DNA of 62,366 nucleotides from Curvibacter soli (lineage in GTDB: Bacteria > Pseudomonadota > Gammaproteobacteria > Burkholderiales > Burkholderiaceae_C). Position 1 is the first letter of the stretch. The number at the start of each line of letters is the position of its first letter. The notes beneath the pieces were generated by a model. It worked only from the letters and a program-made list of their open reading frames with translations, was not told where the DNA came from and made no database searches. This document shows positions 19,702 through 28,880 of this stretch, piece by piece. The stretch covers positions 1 through 62,366 of the forward strand of contig NZ_JARGEN010000036.1 in the NCBI RefSeq assembly GCF_029211125.1, read 5' to 3'. The translations under genes and the position numbers were made by a program.

Positions 19702-20505
19702 TTCGGGGCCAAGCGTGAACGCCATGGAGCGCAGTACCGCCGTCATGCGGGCATAGGCGGCATCCACCAGCGCGGGCGCGCCCTTCACGCCCAGCTCGAT
19801 GTGGTGGCCATATTCCGGATGGTCCACGCTCGGCAGACTGAAGACCTTGACGCCCTCGTGTGTGCGCTCTATCTCTTCCATGAGCGGGATGAGCAGCGAC
19901 TCCATGGAGCCGAACACGATCACCGACTTTTCCACATAGGGCACGGTGCCGTGCAGGTGCGCATAGTAATGGTCGAGCGCCCAGGCGATCATGGGCCAGG
20001 CCATGATCGGGAAGCCGGGCACGAAGTGCACCATGCCGCCGCCCGACCCTGCGCAACTGAAGCCCGGGATCTTGTTGTAGGGGTTGGGGATGATGCGCGC
20101 GCCCGCCGGGAACACGCCCATGTGCAGGCGGTGCAGGTTGTCGGGACGGTCGGGCTCGAAGGGCTGGTCCTGCTCGCGCGCCGTGTCCTGCATGCGCTCG
20201 CGGATCAGCGCGGCGGCCTCGGGGTGCAGGGCCAGCTCCACGCCCAGCGCCCGCGCGGCGCACTGGCGCGTGTGGTCGTCGGGCGTGGCGCCGATGCCGC
20301 CGCAGGAGAACACCGCGTCGCCGGATGCGAAGGCGCGGCGCAGCGTGGCGGTGATGCGCTCGGGCGCATCGCCCACGTAGTCGGCGTACCCGAGTTGCAG
20401 GCCGCGCTCGCCCAGCAGTTCGATGACCTTGGCGAGATGCTTGTCGGCGCGCTTGCCCGAGAGGATTTCGTCGCCGACGATGACGAGGCCGAAATGAGTG
20501 GTCAT
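19687..20505 (-). CDS. CinA/MoaB-type molybdopterin-binding domain protein
   Basis: The 272-residue protein carries the MoCF_biosynth fold: FGLVIVGDEILSGKRADKH, then FSCGGIGATPDDHTRQ and PGFSCAGSGGGMVHFVPGFP. It is the N-terminal domain type of CinA without the nicotinamide-deamidase domain. A role in nucleotide repair or molybdopterin binding is possible but not shown. It starts 20 bases after an EI24 membrane protein gene. Confidence 0.85.
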   Translation of the reverse strand: MTTHFGLVIVGDEILSGKRADKHLAKVIELLGERGLQLGYADYVGDAPERITATLRRAFASGDAVFSCGGIGATPDDHTRQCAARALGVELALHPEAAALIRERMQDTAREQDQPFEPDRPDNLHRLHMGVFPAGARIIPNPYNKIPGFSCAGSGGGMVHFVPGFPIMAWPMIAWALDHYYAHLHGTVPYVEKSVIVFGSMESLLIPLMEEIERTHEGVKVFSLPSVDHPEYGHHIELGVKGAPALVDAAYARMTAVLRSMAFTLGPELVRN

Positions 20506-20525
20506 GGGGGAAAATCCCTTGCGGT

Positions 20526-21407
20526 TCAGGAGGATGGTGGCGGCAGGGCCGGGTCCGTCGGCGGCGCCAGCGGCAGCGGCACATCCACCGCCTGCGGCGG
20601 CTCCACAGGCGGCGTGGCCGCGCGCAACTGCACCAGCGCAGCCAGGCAGTAGTGCGCGAACCACAGCGAGGAAAAGGCGAACACCAGCGTATAGACCCAG
20701 ATCGCGACCGGCACCAGGATGACGAAAGCCGCCACGAACAGCGCCCCCGAGGCCCAGACGATGCTCGGCGCCGCGCCCATGTAGCCCGTGAGAATGCCGA
20801 TGCCCAGCAGCCAGCCGCGGTGGCGGCGGAAGATCGCCAGCCGCTCGTCGCGCGAGGCATGCTCGGCCAGCGCGTCGAAGGCCATCACGCGGTAGGTCAA
20901 CCAGCCCCAGATCAGCGGCGGCAGCACCAGCACGAGGGGCGGCACGAACCACAGCGGCACCGAGAGCACCAGCGCCACCGTCGCCAGCAGCGTGGAGCCC
21001 AGCGACCACAGCACGCTGGCCGCGAACGAGCCGCCGCGCCTGCGCTCCAACTGGGGGAAGCGCCGCTCCGCCACCACGGCGGTGAGCGCGGGCGTCATGA
21101 ACACGGCAACGACGAGCAGCGACAGCACGACGACGGCGGGAGTGACCACGAAGATGACGATGAGCGGCGCCAGCACCGTCTTCATGTCGCCCGCGCCTGC
21201 GCTCTGCAGCCAGCCCCAGAAGCTGCGCATGAGGTCCGACGCCTCCAGCAGCCCCTGCACCTGCTGCAGCGCCCAGTCCCAGTAGAAGTAGCCCAGGCCC
21301 AACGCCAGCGCGACCATGACGAGGAGAGGCAGGAACGACAGCACGATGACGCGCGGACGCAGGCAATAGACAACGGCCCGCCAGAACGAATCGAGGAAAA
21401 GGCGCAT
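20526..21407 (-). CDS. EI24-domain membrane protein (CysZ-like)
   Basis: The 293-residue protein has about six membrane segments, opening with FLDSFWRAVVYCLRPRVIVLS and containing PLIWGWLTYRVMAFDALAEHAS and RDERLAIFRRHRGWLL, the EI24/CysZ pattern. CysZ proteins move sulfate; the substrate here is unknown. The C-terminus is Pro-rich. It is likely co-transcribed with the CinA-type gene. Confidence 0.82.
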   Translation of the reverse strand: MRLFLDSFWRAVVYCLRPRVIVLSFLPLLVMVALALGLGYFYWDWALQQVQGLLEASDLMRSFWGWLQSAGAGDMKTVLAPLIVIFVVTPAVVVLSLLVVAVFMTPALTAVVAERRFPQLERRRGGSFAASVLWSLGSTLLATVALVLSVPLWFVPPLVLVLPPLIWGWLTYRVMAFDALAEHASRDERLAIFRRHRGWLLGIGILTGYMGAAPSIVWASGALFVAAFVILVPVAIWVYTLVFAFSSLWFAHYCLAALVQLRAATPPVEPPQAVDVPLPLAPPTDPALPPPSS

Positions 21408-21526
21408 GGGGCGCCAAGCATAACTGCTGAGCAGATCAGAAGGATCGTACAGATTGAGTAGCCGCAGACCCAGCCCAGCAGGACGGGACGCACTCCCTGC
21501 ACAAAACTTCAACCGAAATTGTTCAA

Positions 21527-21761
21527 CCTGGAAACGGCAGTTGGATGCGCCTGCCGGTGCCGTGATCGGGGTGCCAGGCAAGACCGGGCGACGCGGCGGG
21601 CTTGCTGCCCGCAAGGAGGAGCAACGCCGCATGGCGCGCCGAGCGCGGTGCTGGCAGGTGCATGGCGCTCTCACCCACGAGGTGAACCCCATCGAAGCCG
21701 GCAACGCTCGATTTCATGCGGCCTGACAAGGGATACGAAGCGGTCAACTGCTGTTTCCAGG
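21527..21761. repeat. Full copy of the 235-bp MITE-like repeat (family 2)
   Basis: It starts CCTGGAAACGGCAGTTG and ends CAACTGCTGTTTCCAGG, an inverted terminal repeat of 17 bases with one mismatch. Internal blocks shared with other copies include GCCAGGCAAG, GCCCGCAAGGAGGAGCAAC and CTCACCCACGAGGTGAAC. No reading frame in it resembles a protein. Confidence 0.85.
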
Positions 21762-21793
21762 TTCATTAGCCCTCCTCCCGCGCCCTTCACGAC

Positions 21794-21819
21794 AACGGAG
21801 CCGCGGCTCCGTTTTTTTC
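21794..21819 (+). terminator. Rho-independent terminator with no gene upstream
   Basis: ACGGAGCC, GC, GGCTCCGT and a run of seven T follow the repeat at 21527-21761 on the plus strand. The gene it once served seems to be gone or displaced. The rest of 21820-21950 shows no feature except the ribosome site of csbD. Confidence 0.7.
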
Positions 21820-21951
21820 TGCCCGCGCCCGTCGGTGCCTACCTACAGGGCACGGCCCGCGCGTCCTACTACGCGGCCGAGCATCGCTACTTACAGTGAC
21901 ATCACCTGCTGCCGACGAACGACAGCCGGCTCACACATAAAAGGAGTGCAC

Positions 21952-22173
21952 ATGAACAAGGACACCGTCGAAGGCAACTGGAAGCAGTTCAAGGGGAAGG
22001 TGCAGGAGCAGTGGGGCAAGTTGACCAACGATGACCTAGATGTCATCGAAGGCCGGCGCGAGCAACTGCTGGGCCGCATCCATGAACGCTATGGTGTCAC
22101 GCGGGACGCGGCCGAGCAACAGGTTTCGGACTGGGAATGCAAGAACCCTGACTTCTTCCAGAAGTCCGTCTGA
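21952..22173 (+). CDS. CsbD family stress protein
   Basis: A 73-residue soluble protein of the CsbD/YjbJ family: MNKDTVEGNWKQFKGKVQEQ, WGKLTNDDLDVIEGRREQLLG and the C-terminal W in VSDWE. Such proteins are induced in general stress; the mechanism is unknown. AAGGAG precedes the ATG. It is followed after 51 bases by a periplasmic cysteine-repeat protein and may be co-transcribed with it. Confidence 0.9.
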   Translation: MNKDTVEGNWKQFKGKVQEQWGKLTNDDLDVIEGRREQLLGRIHERYGVTRDAAEQQVSDWECKNPDFFQKSV

Positions 22174-22224
22174 CGCAGCACCACTACCATCAATACATAG
22201 GTCAATCTTCAAGGAATTACAAGC

Positions 22225-22620
22225 ATGCAAACCTCTTTATTCAAGCAATCGTTGATCGCCTTGTGCGTGGCCCTGTCCTGCGGCTTCGCGGCACAGGCTA
22301 GCGCCATGACCAGTGCGGAATACAAGGCTGCGGAAGACCGCATCTCGGCCGACTACAAGGCTGCCAAGCAGCGCTGCGACGACCTGGCTGGCAACACCAA
22401 GGACGTATGCGAGAAGGAAGCCAAGGGCAATGAGAAGATCGCCAAGGCCGAGTTGGAAGCTCAGTACAAGCCCAGCGACAAGACACGCGCCAAGATCGCG
22501 GAAGCCAAGGCCGACGCTGCCTATGAGGTAGCCAAGGAAAAGTGCGATGCTCTGGCCGGTAACGCCAAGGACGTCTGCCAGAAGGAAGCCAAGGCAGCCC
22601 GTTCGGCTGCCAAGACCTGA
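22225..22620 (+). CDS. Periplasmic cysteine-repeat protein, function unknown
   Basis: The 131-residue protein has a signal peptide of about 27 residues (MQTSLFKQSLIALCVALSC, then AAQASA). The mature part is two copies of one unit: YKAAKQRCDDLAGNTKDVCE and YEVAKEKCDALAGNAKDVCQ, each with Cys-x10-Cys, joined by a Lys/Glu/Ala helix. Each unit could form a disulfide-stapled helical hairpin. Similar proteins are sometimes labelled cell-envelope or TolA-like; I do not know the function. Confidence 0.8.
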   Translation: MQTSLFKQSLIALCVALSCGFAAQASAMTSAEYKAAEDRISADYKAAKQRCDDLAGNTKDVCEKEAKGNEKIAKAELEAQYKPSDKTRAKIAEAKADAAYEVAKEKCDALAGNAKDVCQKEAKAARSAAKT

Positions 22621-22670
22621 CGGAGCGTGCACAGCGCGAAGAGTGCGGCCCGGTTGGCGTGCGATAGCAC

Positions 22671-22800
22671 GAGGCAGACCCTGTTCGGGCCGATGCCTTC
22701 GGCGACGCAGGCTACCAAGGCGTAGACCTGCGCCCGGATGCCCGGGCGCAGGTCGAGTGGCACGTGGCGCGATGAAGCCGTCCAAGCGCCGGTCGCGGGA
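22671..22800 (+). pseudogene. Fragment of an IS5-type transposase
   Basis: EADPVRADAFGDAGYQGVDL followed by RPDARAQVEWHVA and, after a 1-base frameshift, MKPSKRRS is the ADAGY and WHVAMRPGKRR region of IS5-group transposases. The rest of the gene is absent. It is a different subgroup from the fragment at 13.5 kb. Confidence 0.68.
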
Positions 22801-22835
22801 TGGCGTAGAACAAGGCGCCGTGTCGTCCGGGTGGC

Positions 22836-24263
22836 TCAGCCCAGCCGGGCGCGGTGGCGCCCGATCTGCAGCCGCACCTGCTCGGGCGCGGTGCCGCCGA
22901 GGATGTTGCGGGCGTTGAGCGAGCCGCGCAGGCTCAGCACCTCGTACACGTCCTCGCCGATCTGGGGGTTGAACTGGCGCAGGGCTTCCAGCGGCAGCTC
23001 CGACAGGTCCACGCCCTGCCCGATGGCGGTCTTCACCGCGTGCGCGACCACCTCGTGCGCGTCGCGGAACGGCAGGCCCTTCTTCACCAGGTAGTCGGCC
23101 AGGTCGGTCGCGGTGGCGTAGCCGCGTCGAGCGGCGCGCTCCATGGCCTCGCGCTTGACGGTGATGCCGCCCACCATCTCGGCGAAGATGCGCAGCGTGT
23201 CCTTCAGCGTATCCACGGTGTCGAACAGCGGCTCCTTGTCCTCCTGGTTGTCCTTGTTGTAGGCCAGCGGCTGGCCCTTCATCAGGGTGATGAGGCCCAT
23301 CAGGTGGCCGACCACGCGCCCGGTCTTGCCGCGCGCCAGCTCGGGCACGTCGGGGTTCTTCTTCTGCGGCATGATGGACGAGCCGGTGCAAAAGCGGTCG
23401 GCGATGTCGATGAAGCCGAAAGCCTGGCTCATCCACAGCACCAGTTCCTCGCTGAAGCGGCTGATGTGCACCATGGCCAGCGTGGCGGCGGACGTGAACT
23501 CGATGGCGAAGTCGCGGTCGCTCACCGCGTCCAGGCTGTTCTGGCATACGCCGCCCATGTCCAGCGTGGCGGCCACCCGCGCGCGGTCCAGCGGGTAGCT
23601 GGTGCCCGCCAGCGCGGCCGCGCCCAGCGGCAGGCGGTTGACGCGCTTCCTCGCGTCCTGCATGCGCTCGGCGTCGCGGCTGAACATCTCCACGTAGGCC
23701 AGCATGTGGTGGCCGAAGCTCACCGGCTGCGCCACCTGCAGGTGGGTGAAGCCCGGCAGGATCACGTCGGCGTTCTTCTCGGCCAGCGCCAGCAGCGCGC
23801 GCTGCAGGTCGCCGAGCAGGCCGACGACGAGGTCGATCTCGCCGCGCAGCCACAGCCGCACGTCGGTGGCCACCTGGTCGTTGCGGCTGCGGCCCGTGTG
23901 CAGGCGCTTGCCGGCGTCGCCCACGAGCTGGGTGAGGCGCGCCTCGATGTTGAGGTGCACGTCCTCCAGGTCGAGCTTCCACTCGAACGCGCCGGACTCG
24001 ATCTCCTGCCGGATCTGCGCCATGCCGCGCTCGATGGCCGCGAGGTCGTCCGCGCCGATGATGCCCTGCGCGGCCAGCATGTCGGCGTGCGCCAGGCTGC
24101 CCTGGATGTCGGCCTGCCACAGCCGCTTGTCGAAGAACACGCTGGCCGTGTAGCGCTTGACCAGCTCGCTCATGGGCTCGGAAAACAGCGCCGACCAGGC
24201 TTCTGATTTCTTGTCGAGCTGGCTTGCCGCAGGGGGTGGGGGAACGGACGGGCTGGAGGACAT
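22836..24263 (-). CDS. argH: Argininosuccinate lyase
   Basis: ArgH releases fumarate from argininosuccinate to form arginine. The 475-residue protein has the fumarase-superfamily signature [28 protein letters not shown], and the substrate motif [10 protein letters not shown]. The first 20 residues are Pro/Ser-rich and variable. It is divergent from the histidine kinase gene, with a 51-base gap holding both promoters. Confidence 0.95.
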   Translation of the reverse strand: MSSSPSVPPPPAASQLDKKSEAWSALFSEPMSELVKRYTASVFFDKRLWQADIQGSLAHADMLAAQGIIGADDLAAIERGMAQIRQEIESGAFEWKLDLEDVHLNIEARLTQLVGDAGKRLHTGRSRNDQVATDVRLWLRGEIDLVVGLLGDLQRALLALAEKNADVILPGFTHLQVAQPVSFGHHMLAYVEMFSRDAERMQDARKRVNRLPLGAAALAGTSYPLDRARVAATLDMGGVCQNSLDAVSDRDFAIEFTSAATLAMVHISRFSEELVLWMSQAFGFIDIADRFCTGSSIMPQKKNPDVPELARGKTGRVVGHLMGLITLMKGQPLAYNKDNQEDKEPLFDTVDTLKDTLRIFAEMVGGITVKREAMERAARRGYATATDLADYLVKKGLPFRDAHEVVAHAVKTAIGQGVDLSELPLEALRQFNPQIGEDVYEVLSLRGSLNARNILGGTAPEQVRLQIGRHRARLG

Positions 24264-24314
24264 GAAGGGGGCAATAATGGGGTTCGAGACACCCGGCTGC
24301 GCCGGCTGCCCGCA

Positions 24315-25364
24315 ATGAAGAATCCTGAAATTTTATCGGTCTTGCCCGAATCGCCCGATGCCGTCCTGCCCGCGCACGATATGCCGCGGCAGGCGCTGGT
24401 GTTCGACGCCTGCCACGCCGGCGTGGTACTGCGCGCCGTGCTGTTCGTGGAACTGGTGCTCGGCGCGGGCGCGCTGTTCGACGCCGGCACGCCGCTGGAC
24501 TGGCTGGTGCAAGTGGCCTTTCTCACCGGTGGCGCCCTGCCCGCCACGCTGGCCTGGCTGATCGCGGCCTGCAGCCTCAAGAAGATCCTCGCGCGGCTGC
24601 CCGAGCGTGCGCAGTGGGTCTGCGGCATGGCGCTGGGCGCGCTGGCGGGGCTGTACGCCTGCGCCATGCTGGCGCTGGTGGAGCCCGAGCGCGCCGCGCC
24701 CTGGTTCGCCAGCGCCGCAGCGGGCGCGCTGCTGTCGGCGGCGCTGGTGGGCGCGCTGATGATGCGTGCGCGCGGGCGCACGCCCGCGGCCACCACCGCG
24801 CGTCTGGCCGAGCTGCAGTCGCGCATCCGCCCGCACTTCCTGTTCAACACGCTCAACAGCGCCATCGCCCTGGTGCGTGCGGAGCCGGCACGCGCCGAGG
24901 CGCTGCTCGAAGACCTGAGCGAGCTGTTCCGCCACGCCCTGGTGGAGCAGGACGGCGCCGCCACGCTGGGCGAGGAGATCGCGCTGGCGCAGCGCTACCT
25001 CGACATCGAGCAGGTGCGCTTTGGCCCGCGCCTGCGTGTCAACTGGTCGCTCGACCCCGCCGCCGTCGGCGCGCGGCTGCCGCCGCTGCTGCTGCAGCCG
25101 CTGGTGGAGAACGCCGTCAAGCACGGCGTGGAGCCCAGTGCCACCGGCTCGGAGTTGCGCATCGCCACGCGCGTGCGCAATGGCCAGGCCATCGTCGACA
25201 TCACCAACACCCTGCCCGTTGCCACCGCGCAGCGGCGCGGCCACGGCATCGCGCTGCGCAACGTGCGCGACCGGCTGCACCTGCTGCACGACGTGCAGTG
25301 CGAGTTCGCCGCCGGCACGCGCGACGGCCTGTACCATGTGCGCATCGCGCTGCCGCTGGCATGA
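24315..25364 (+). CDS. LytS/AlgZ-type sensor histidine kinase
   Basis: The 349-residue membrane kinase has about four membrane segments (residues 35-150), then [20 protein letters not shown] with the phospho-acceptor His 174, and an ATPase part with [17 protein letters not shown] and [17 protein letters not shown]. It belongs to the HisKA_7TM-less LytS/YehU class that pairs with LytTR regulators; its partner is 168 bases downstream. Confidence 0.9.
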   Translation: MKNPEILSVLPESPDAVLPAHDMPRQALVFDACHAGVVLRAVLFVELVLGAGALFDAGTPLDWLVQVAFLTGGALPATLAWLIAACSLKKILARLPERAQWVCGMALGALAGLYACAMLALVEPERAAPWFASAAAGALLSAALVGALMMRARGRTPAATTARLAELQSRIRPHFLFNTLNSAIALVRAEPARAEALLEDLSELFRHALVEQDGAATLGEEIALAQRYLDIEQVRFGPRLRVNWSLDPAAVGARLPPLLLQPLVENAVKHGVEPSATGSELRIATRVRNGQAIVDITNTLPVATAQRRGHGIALRNVRDRLHLLHDVQCEFAAGTRDGLYHVRIALPLA

Positions 25365-25365
25365 A

Positions 25366-25490
25366 ACACCCCCGAAGCGCCTTTGGCACTTCCCCCTCAA
25401 GGGGCGATGCCAGCGGCCCGGCGGAGCCGGTTCTGCGGCATCCCAGGCATGGCCTGCTCCGCGGCCTTCGGTACGGCTTGATCTCATATG
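25366..25490. repeat. Dispersed extragenic repeat between the kinase and regulator genes
   Basis: The block CCCCCGAAGCGCC, then CTTCCCCCTCAAGGGGCGA, then GCCAGCGGCCCGGCGGAGCC looks like a widespread extragenic repeat of Comamonadaceae. This is recognition from memory; the window has no second clear copy. It separates two genes that are otherwise a pair. Confidence 0.45.
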
Positions 25491-25532
25491 CTGCGGGTGG
25501 CACATAGCGCAATGGATGACTGAGAAAGTGTG

Positions 25533-26273
25533 ATGCACATCCTCATCGTCGATGACGAACCCCTGGCCCGCATGCGCCTGCGCACGCTGCTGGGCGATTG
25601 CGCCGACGCGGGCGCCAGCCCGCTGGAAGTCGCCGAGGCGCAGCATGCCCAAGAGGCGGTCACGTGCGTGCGCGAGGCGGCGCTGCGCGGGCAGCCGTTC
25701 CAGCTCGTGCTGCTCGACATCCACATGCCCGGCGCCGACGGCCTGCAGCTCGCGCAGGCCCTGCATGCACAGCCGCAGGCGCCCGCAGTGGTGTTCGTCA
25801 CCGCGCATGCCGAGCACGCCGTGGCGGCGTTCGAGATCGACGCGGTGGACTACCTGACAAAGCCCGTGCGCCTGGAGCGGCTGCAGCAGGCGCTGGCCAA
25901 GGCGCGCCGCAAGGCGCCCGCGCCGGCCGCCGCCGCCGAGCACCTGGTGATCCACGACCGCGGCCGCACCGAGCGCGTGCCGCTGGCCGAGGTGGTGTAC
26001 TTCAAGGCCGAGCTGAAGTACGTCACCGTGCGCACCGCCGCGCGCAGCTACATCCTCGACGGCTCGCTGTCCGAACTGGAAAGCCGCTACGGGCCGCGCT
26101 TCCTGCGCATCCACCGCAACGCGCTGGTCGCCCGGCATGCGATGCGGGCGCTGGAAAAGCACTACGACGCCGAGGACGGCGAAGGCTGGGCCGTGCGCCT
26201 GCTCGGCGTGGCCGAGCCCGTGCCGGTGTCGCGGCGCCAGGTGCAGGCGGTGCGCGAAGCGCTGTCGCGCTAA
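25533..26273 (+). CDS. LytTR-type response regulator (AlgR/LytR class)
   Basis: The 246-residue regulator has a receiver domain with Asp 62 in VLLDIHMPGADG and YLTKPVRLERL, then a LytTR DNA-binding domain at about 140-245 (VYFKAELKYVTVRTAARSYI, FLRIHRNALVAR). It is the partner of the LytS-type kinase upstream. The ATG 25533 directly follows an in-frame GTG; ATG is preferred. Confidence 0.9.
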   Translation: MHILIVDDEPLARMRLRTLLGDCADAGASPLEVAEAQHAQEAVTCVREAALRGQPFQLVLLDIHMPGADGLQLAQALHAQPQAPAVVFVTAHAEHAVAAFEIDAVDYLTKPVRLERLQQALAKARRKAPAPAAAAEHLVIHDRGRTERVPLAEVVYFKAELKYVTVRTAARSYILDGSLSELESRYGPRFLRIHRNALVARHAMRALEKHYDAEDGEGWAVRLLGVAEPVPVSRRQVQAVREALSR

Positions 26274-26293
26274 CTCCGCAACCACAATCGAAA

Positions 26294-26342
26294 GCGCCGC
26301 CCACGATGGGGCGGCGCCTGCCCGGCCCGCATGCGGGCCGGG
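26294..26342. terminator. Two adjacent hairpins between convergent genes
   Basis: GCGCCGCCC/GGGCGGCGC at 26294-26317 and CCCGGCCCGCAT/ATGCGGGCCGGG at 26321-26342 fill the gap between the LytTR regulator and the Q/N-rich gene. Neither has a strong T run. Confidence 0.5.
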
Positions 26343-26383
26343 TTGCCTTGGCCCGTCAGTCGGATGCCGGCGGGCTGGCGGGC

Positions 26384-26617
26384 TTACGCCTGGCCCGGAC
26401 GGCGTCCACCCGCCTGGCTGGGGTGCTGGCTGTCCTGGTTCTGCTGGTGCTGAGGGTTATTCTGGGCCCCCTGCCCTGCCTGCTGGTCACGCTGCGGCTT
26501 CTGCGCGTCCTGCTGGCGGTTGTTGTCCTGGCCTTCGCGCCCGGCCTGGTTCTGCCGGTTGGGGCCGTTGGGTTGCTGCTGGTTGCCGCCGGGCGTCTGG
26601 TTCTGGCTCTGGGTCAT
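26384..26617 (-). CDS. Small Q/N-rich disordered protein
   Basis: The 77-residue product starts MTQSQNQTPGGNQQQPNGPN and consists mostly of Gln, Asn, Gly, Arg, Asp and Pro, with no hydrophobic segment and no Cys. It is probably fully disordered. AAAGGAAA lies 8 bases before the ATG and hairpins follow the stop, so it looks like a real gene. I recognise no family. From 26618 to 26769 I see no other feature. Confidence 0.6.
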   Translation of the reverse strand: MTQSQNQTPGGNQQQPNGPNRQNQAGREGQDNNRQQDAQKPQRDQQAGQGAQNNPQHQQNQDSQHPSQAGGRRPGQA

Positions 26618-26769
26618 GGTCGATTTCCTTTGGAAGTGAAGTGGATGGGAACAGGTGGCCGTTCTTGCCAGCCACCGCGTTCACGGTAGGCCCCAGACCC
26701 CGGCGCCCGCGTAGGCAACGGCCTACCTTGCAGTAGGAGAGGCGGCGCGTTACCCAATCTCACATTCAT

Positions 26770-26843
26770 ATACTCCTTGGGAGTATGTACAAATAGTTAT
26801 TGTATTTAGTGCGGTGCAAGACTGCCTATAGGGGAGTATCCTG
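26770..26843. repeat. 74-bp ATACTCC element, copy 1
   Basis: ATACTCC-TTG-GGAGTAT at 26770-26786 and GGGGAGTATCCTG at 26831-26843 bracket an AT-richer middle with TGCGGTG. The same parts at the same spacing occur at 57763-57837. The right part overlaps the last codons and stop of the epimerase-like gene. Confidence 0.65.
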
Positions 26844-27773
26844 CCACCCGCCCGCCATGAGCCCGTCGCGCACATGGGGATGGCGCAACACCAGGCGCAG
26901 TTCGCGCCGCATGCGCATGTTGTCGAGCTGCCGCGATTCGCCCATGAAGCCCAGCAGCGCCATGGGCAGCGCGCGTTGCGCCGCGGCGCGCTCCACGCGC
27001 GGCGGGCGCGGCATGCCGTACAGGTCGGCGGCCAGGTCGAAGTAGTCGCCCATCTTCATGCGCGTGCCGTCGCACACGTTGTAGATGCGCTGCGCCCGTC
27101 CGCGCCACAGCGCCGCTACGCAGGCGCGCGCCAGGTCGTCGGCATGGATGTGGCTCGTGTACACATCGTCCGCCGCGTGCAGCACCGGCGTGCCTTTTTC
27201 GAGCCGGACACGGGCGCCGCCCGCGCGGTCGTCCGCATAGATGCCCGGAATGCGCAGGATGCTGGCGCGCACGCCGGCACGGCCCAGGAAACGCACGGCG
27301 GCCTCGGCGTCGGCGCGGCGGTGGGCGCGCGGCGTGGCCGGGGCCGGGGTGCGCACCTCGCTGACCAGCGCCCCCCCGCAGTCGCCGTACACGCCGCTGG
27401 TGGAGCCATAGACTAGCGCCGCGGGCGGCGTGCGCATGCGCAGCGCCCGCAGCAGGGCCACAGTGCGCAGGTCGCGCCACCAAGGGTGCCGACCCTCACC
27501 AGGCGGCGGCGCCAGGTGCACGGCGTGCGTGGCGATGCCGGCCAGGCGCCGCAAGGTGGCGGGCCGGTCCAGGTCGCCGCGCAGCGGCACGATGCCGCGC
27601 GCGCGCAGCGCCGCCACGCGCTCCTTCGACGAGGTGAGCGCCAGCACGCGCGCGCCGCGCAGGCCGCGCGCCACGCGCAGCCCCACGTCGCCACAGCCCA
27701 CGATCAGCACGCGCGGGCGCCGGAACCGCGCGGGCAGGGATCCAAGAGGAGTTTGGTTTGAAGGCAAAATCAC
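26826..27773 (-). CDS. NAD(P)-dependent epimerase/dehydratase-like protein
   Basis: The 315-residue protein has an N-terminal Rossmann motif (VLIVGCGDVGLRVARGL, about 23-39), ALVYGSTSGVYGDCGG, ILRIPGIYADDRAGG and HIHADDLARAC, matching extended SDRs of the SDR_a4/YeeZ group. The usual Tyr-x3-Lys is not obvious, so catalysis is uncertain. GTG 27773 is favoured, with GCGGAG upstream. The stop lies inside the ATACTCC repeat. It is divergent from the reductase gene. Confidence 0.8.
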   Translation of the reverse strand: MILPSNQTPLGSLPARFRRPRVLIVGCGDVGLRVARGLRGARVLALTSSKERVAALRARGIVPLRGDLDRPATLRRLAGIATHAVHLAPPPGEGRHPWWRDLRTVALLRALRMRTPPAALVYGSTSGVYGDCGGALVSEVRTPAPATPRAHRRADAEAAVRFLGRAGVRASILRIPGIYADDRAGGARVRLEKGTPVLHAADDVYTSHIHADDLARACVAALWRGRAQRIYNVCDGTRMKMGDYFDLAADLYGMPRPPRVERAAAQRALPMALLGFMGESRQLDNMRMRRELRLVLRHPHVRDGLMAGGWQDTPL

Positions 27774-27815
27774 GGCTCCGCTTGCATGACAACAATTCCA
27801 GAGGATAGCCAAAAG

Positions 27816-28877
27816 ATGTCCAGCGCCACGCCCGCCGCCCCCGTGTTCCAGATCACCGTCCAGCCCAGCGGCCGCACCTTCACCGCTGCCCCCGGCGAGG
27901 CCATCCTGGCCGCGGCCATCCGCCAGGGTGTGGGCCTGCCCTACGGCTGCAAGGACGGCGCCTGCGGCTCGTGCAAGTGCAGGAAGATCGATGGCGCCGT
28001 GGCGCACGGCGAACACCAGGCCAAGGCCCTGAGCGCGGAGGAGGAAGCCGCCGGCTTCGTGCTGACCTGCTGCGCCCGGCCTCTGAGCGACGTGGTGCTC
28101 GAATCGCGCCAGGTGACCGACGAAGGCGCGTTCCCAGTCAAGAAGATGCCCGTGCGCGTGGCCCAGCTCGAAAAGAAATCGCCCGATGTGATGCTGGTGC
28201 GCCTGCTGCTGCCTGCCACCGACACGCTGCGCTACCACGCAGGGCAGTACGTCGAGTTCATCTTGCAGGGCGGCGCCCGCCGCGCCTATTCGATGGCCAA
28301 TGCCCCGTACACGCAGGCCGAGCACCCCGGCGTGGAACTGCACATCCGCCACCTGCCGGGCGGCAAGTTCACCGACCACGTGTTCGGCGCCATGAAGGAA
28401 AAGGAAATCCTGCGCATCGAAGGGCCATTCGGCAGCTTCTACCTGCGCGAGGATTCGGACAAGCCCATCGTGCTGCTGGCGTCGGGCACGGGCTTTGCGC
28501 CGATCAAGGCCATCGTCGAGCACATGCGGCACCTGGGACTCACCCGCCCCGCCACGCTCTACTGGGGTGGCCGGCGCCCGCAAGACCTGTACATGGACGG
28601 CTGGGTGCGCGAGCAGGTCGCCGCCATGCCGAACCTGGCCTACGTGCCCGTGGTATCCGACGCCCTGCCCGAGGACGGCTGGACGGGCCGCACGGGCTAC
28701 GTGCACCAGGCCGTGCTGGAGGACTTCGCCAGTCTGGCGGGCCACCAGGTCTATGCCTGCGGCGCGCCCATCGTCGTGGACTGCGCCCGCGCCAGCTATA
28801 CGGAGCAGCGCGGCCTGCCGGCGCAAGAGTTCTATGCCGACGCCTTCACCACCGAGGCCGACAAGCACGCAGGCTGA
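27816..28877 (+). CDS. Ferredoxin-FAD-NAD(P)H reductase (CDP-6-deoxy-3,4-glucoseen reductase-like)
   Basis: The 353-residue protein has a [2Fe-2S] domain with YGCKDGACGSCKC (Cys 45, 50, 53) and Cys 85, an FAD motif RRAYSMAN at 155-162 and an NAD motif LLASGTGFAPIKAI near 220. It would pass electrons from NAD(P)H to a partner oxygenase or reductase. ATG 27816 has GAGG upstream; an in-frame ATG at 27786 would add 10 residues. No partner enzyme lies next to it. Confidence 0.88.
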   Translation: MSSATPAAPVFQITVQPSGRTFTAAPGEAILAAAIRQGVGLPYGCKDGACGSCKCRKIDGAVAHGEHQAKALSAEEEAAGFVLTCCARPLSDVVLESRQVTDEGAFPVKKMPVRVAQLEKKSPDVMLVRLLLPATDTLRYHAGQYVEFILQGGARRAYSMANAPYTQAEHPGVELHIRHLPGGKFTDHVFGAMKEKEILRIEGPFGSFYLREDSDKPIVLLASGTGFAPIKAIVEHMRHLGLTRPATLYWGGRRPQDLYMDGWVREQVAAMPNLAYVPVVSDALPEDGWTGRTGYVHQAVLEDFASLAGHQVYACGAPIVVDCARASYTEQRGLPAQEFYADAFTTEADKHAG

Positions 28878-28880
28878 TTC

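Noticed and set aside
21523-21747. Short open frames inside the 235-bp repeats, similar from copy to copy
   Set aside because: Similarity between copies follows from DNA identity. Frames are broken by small indels in other copies and resemble no protein.
24275-24300. A GGTTCGAGACACC stretch resembling a tRNA T-arm
   Set aside because: No acceptor stem, D-arm or anticodon arm can be formed around it. No tRNA was found anywhere in the window.
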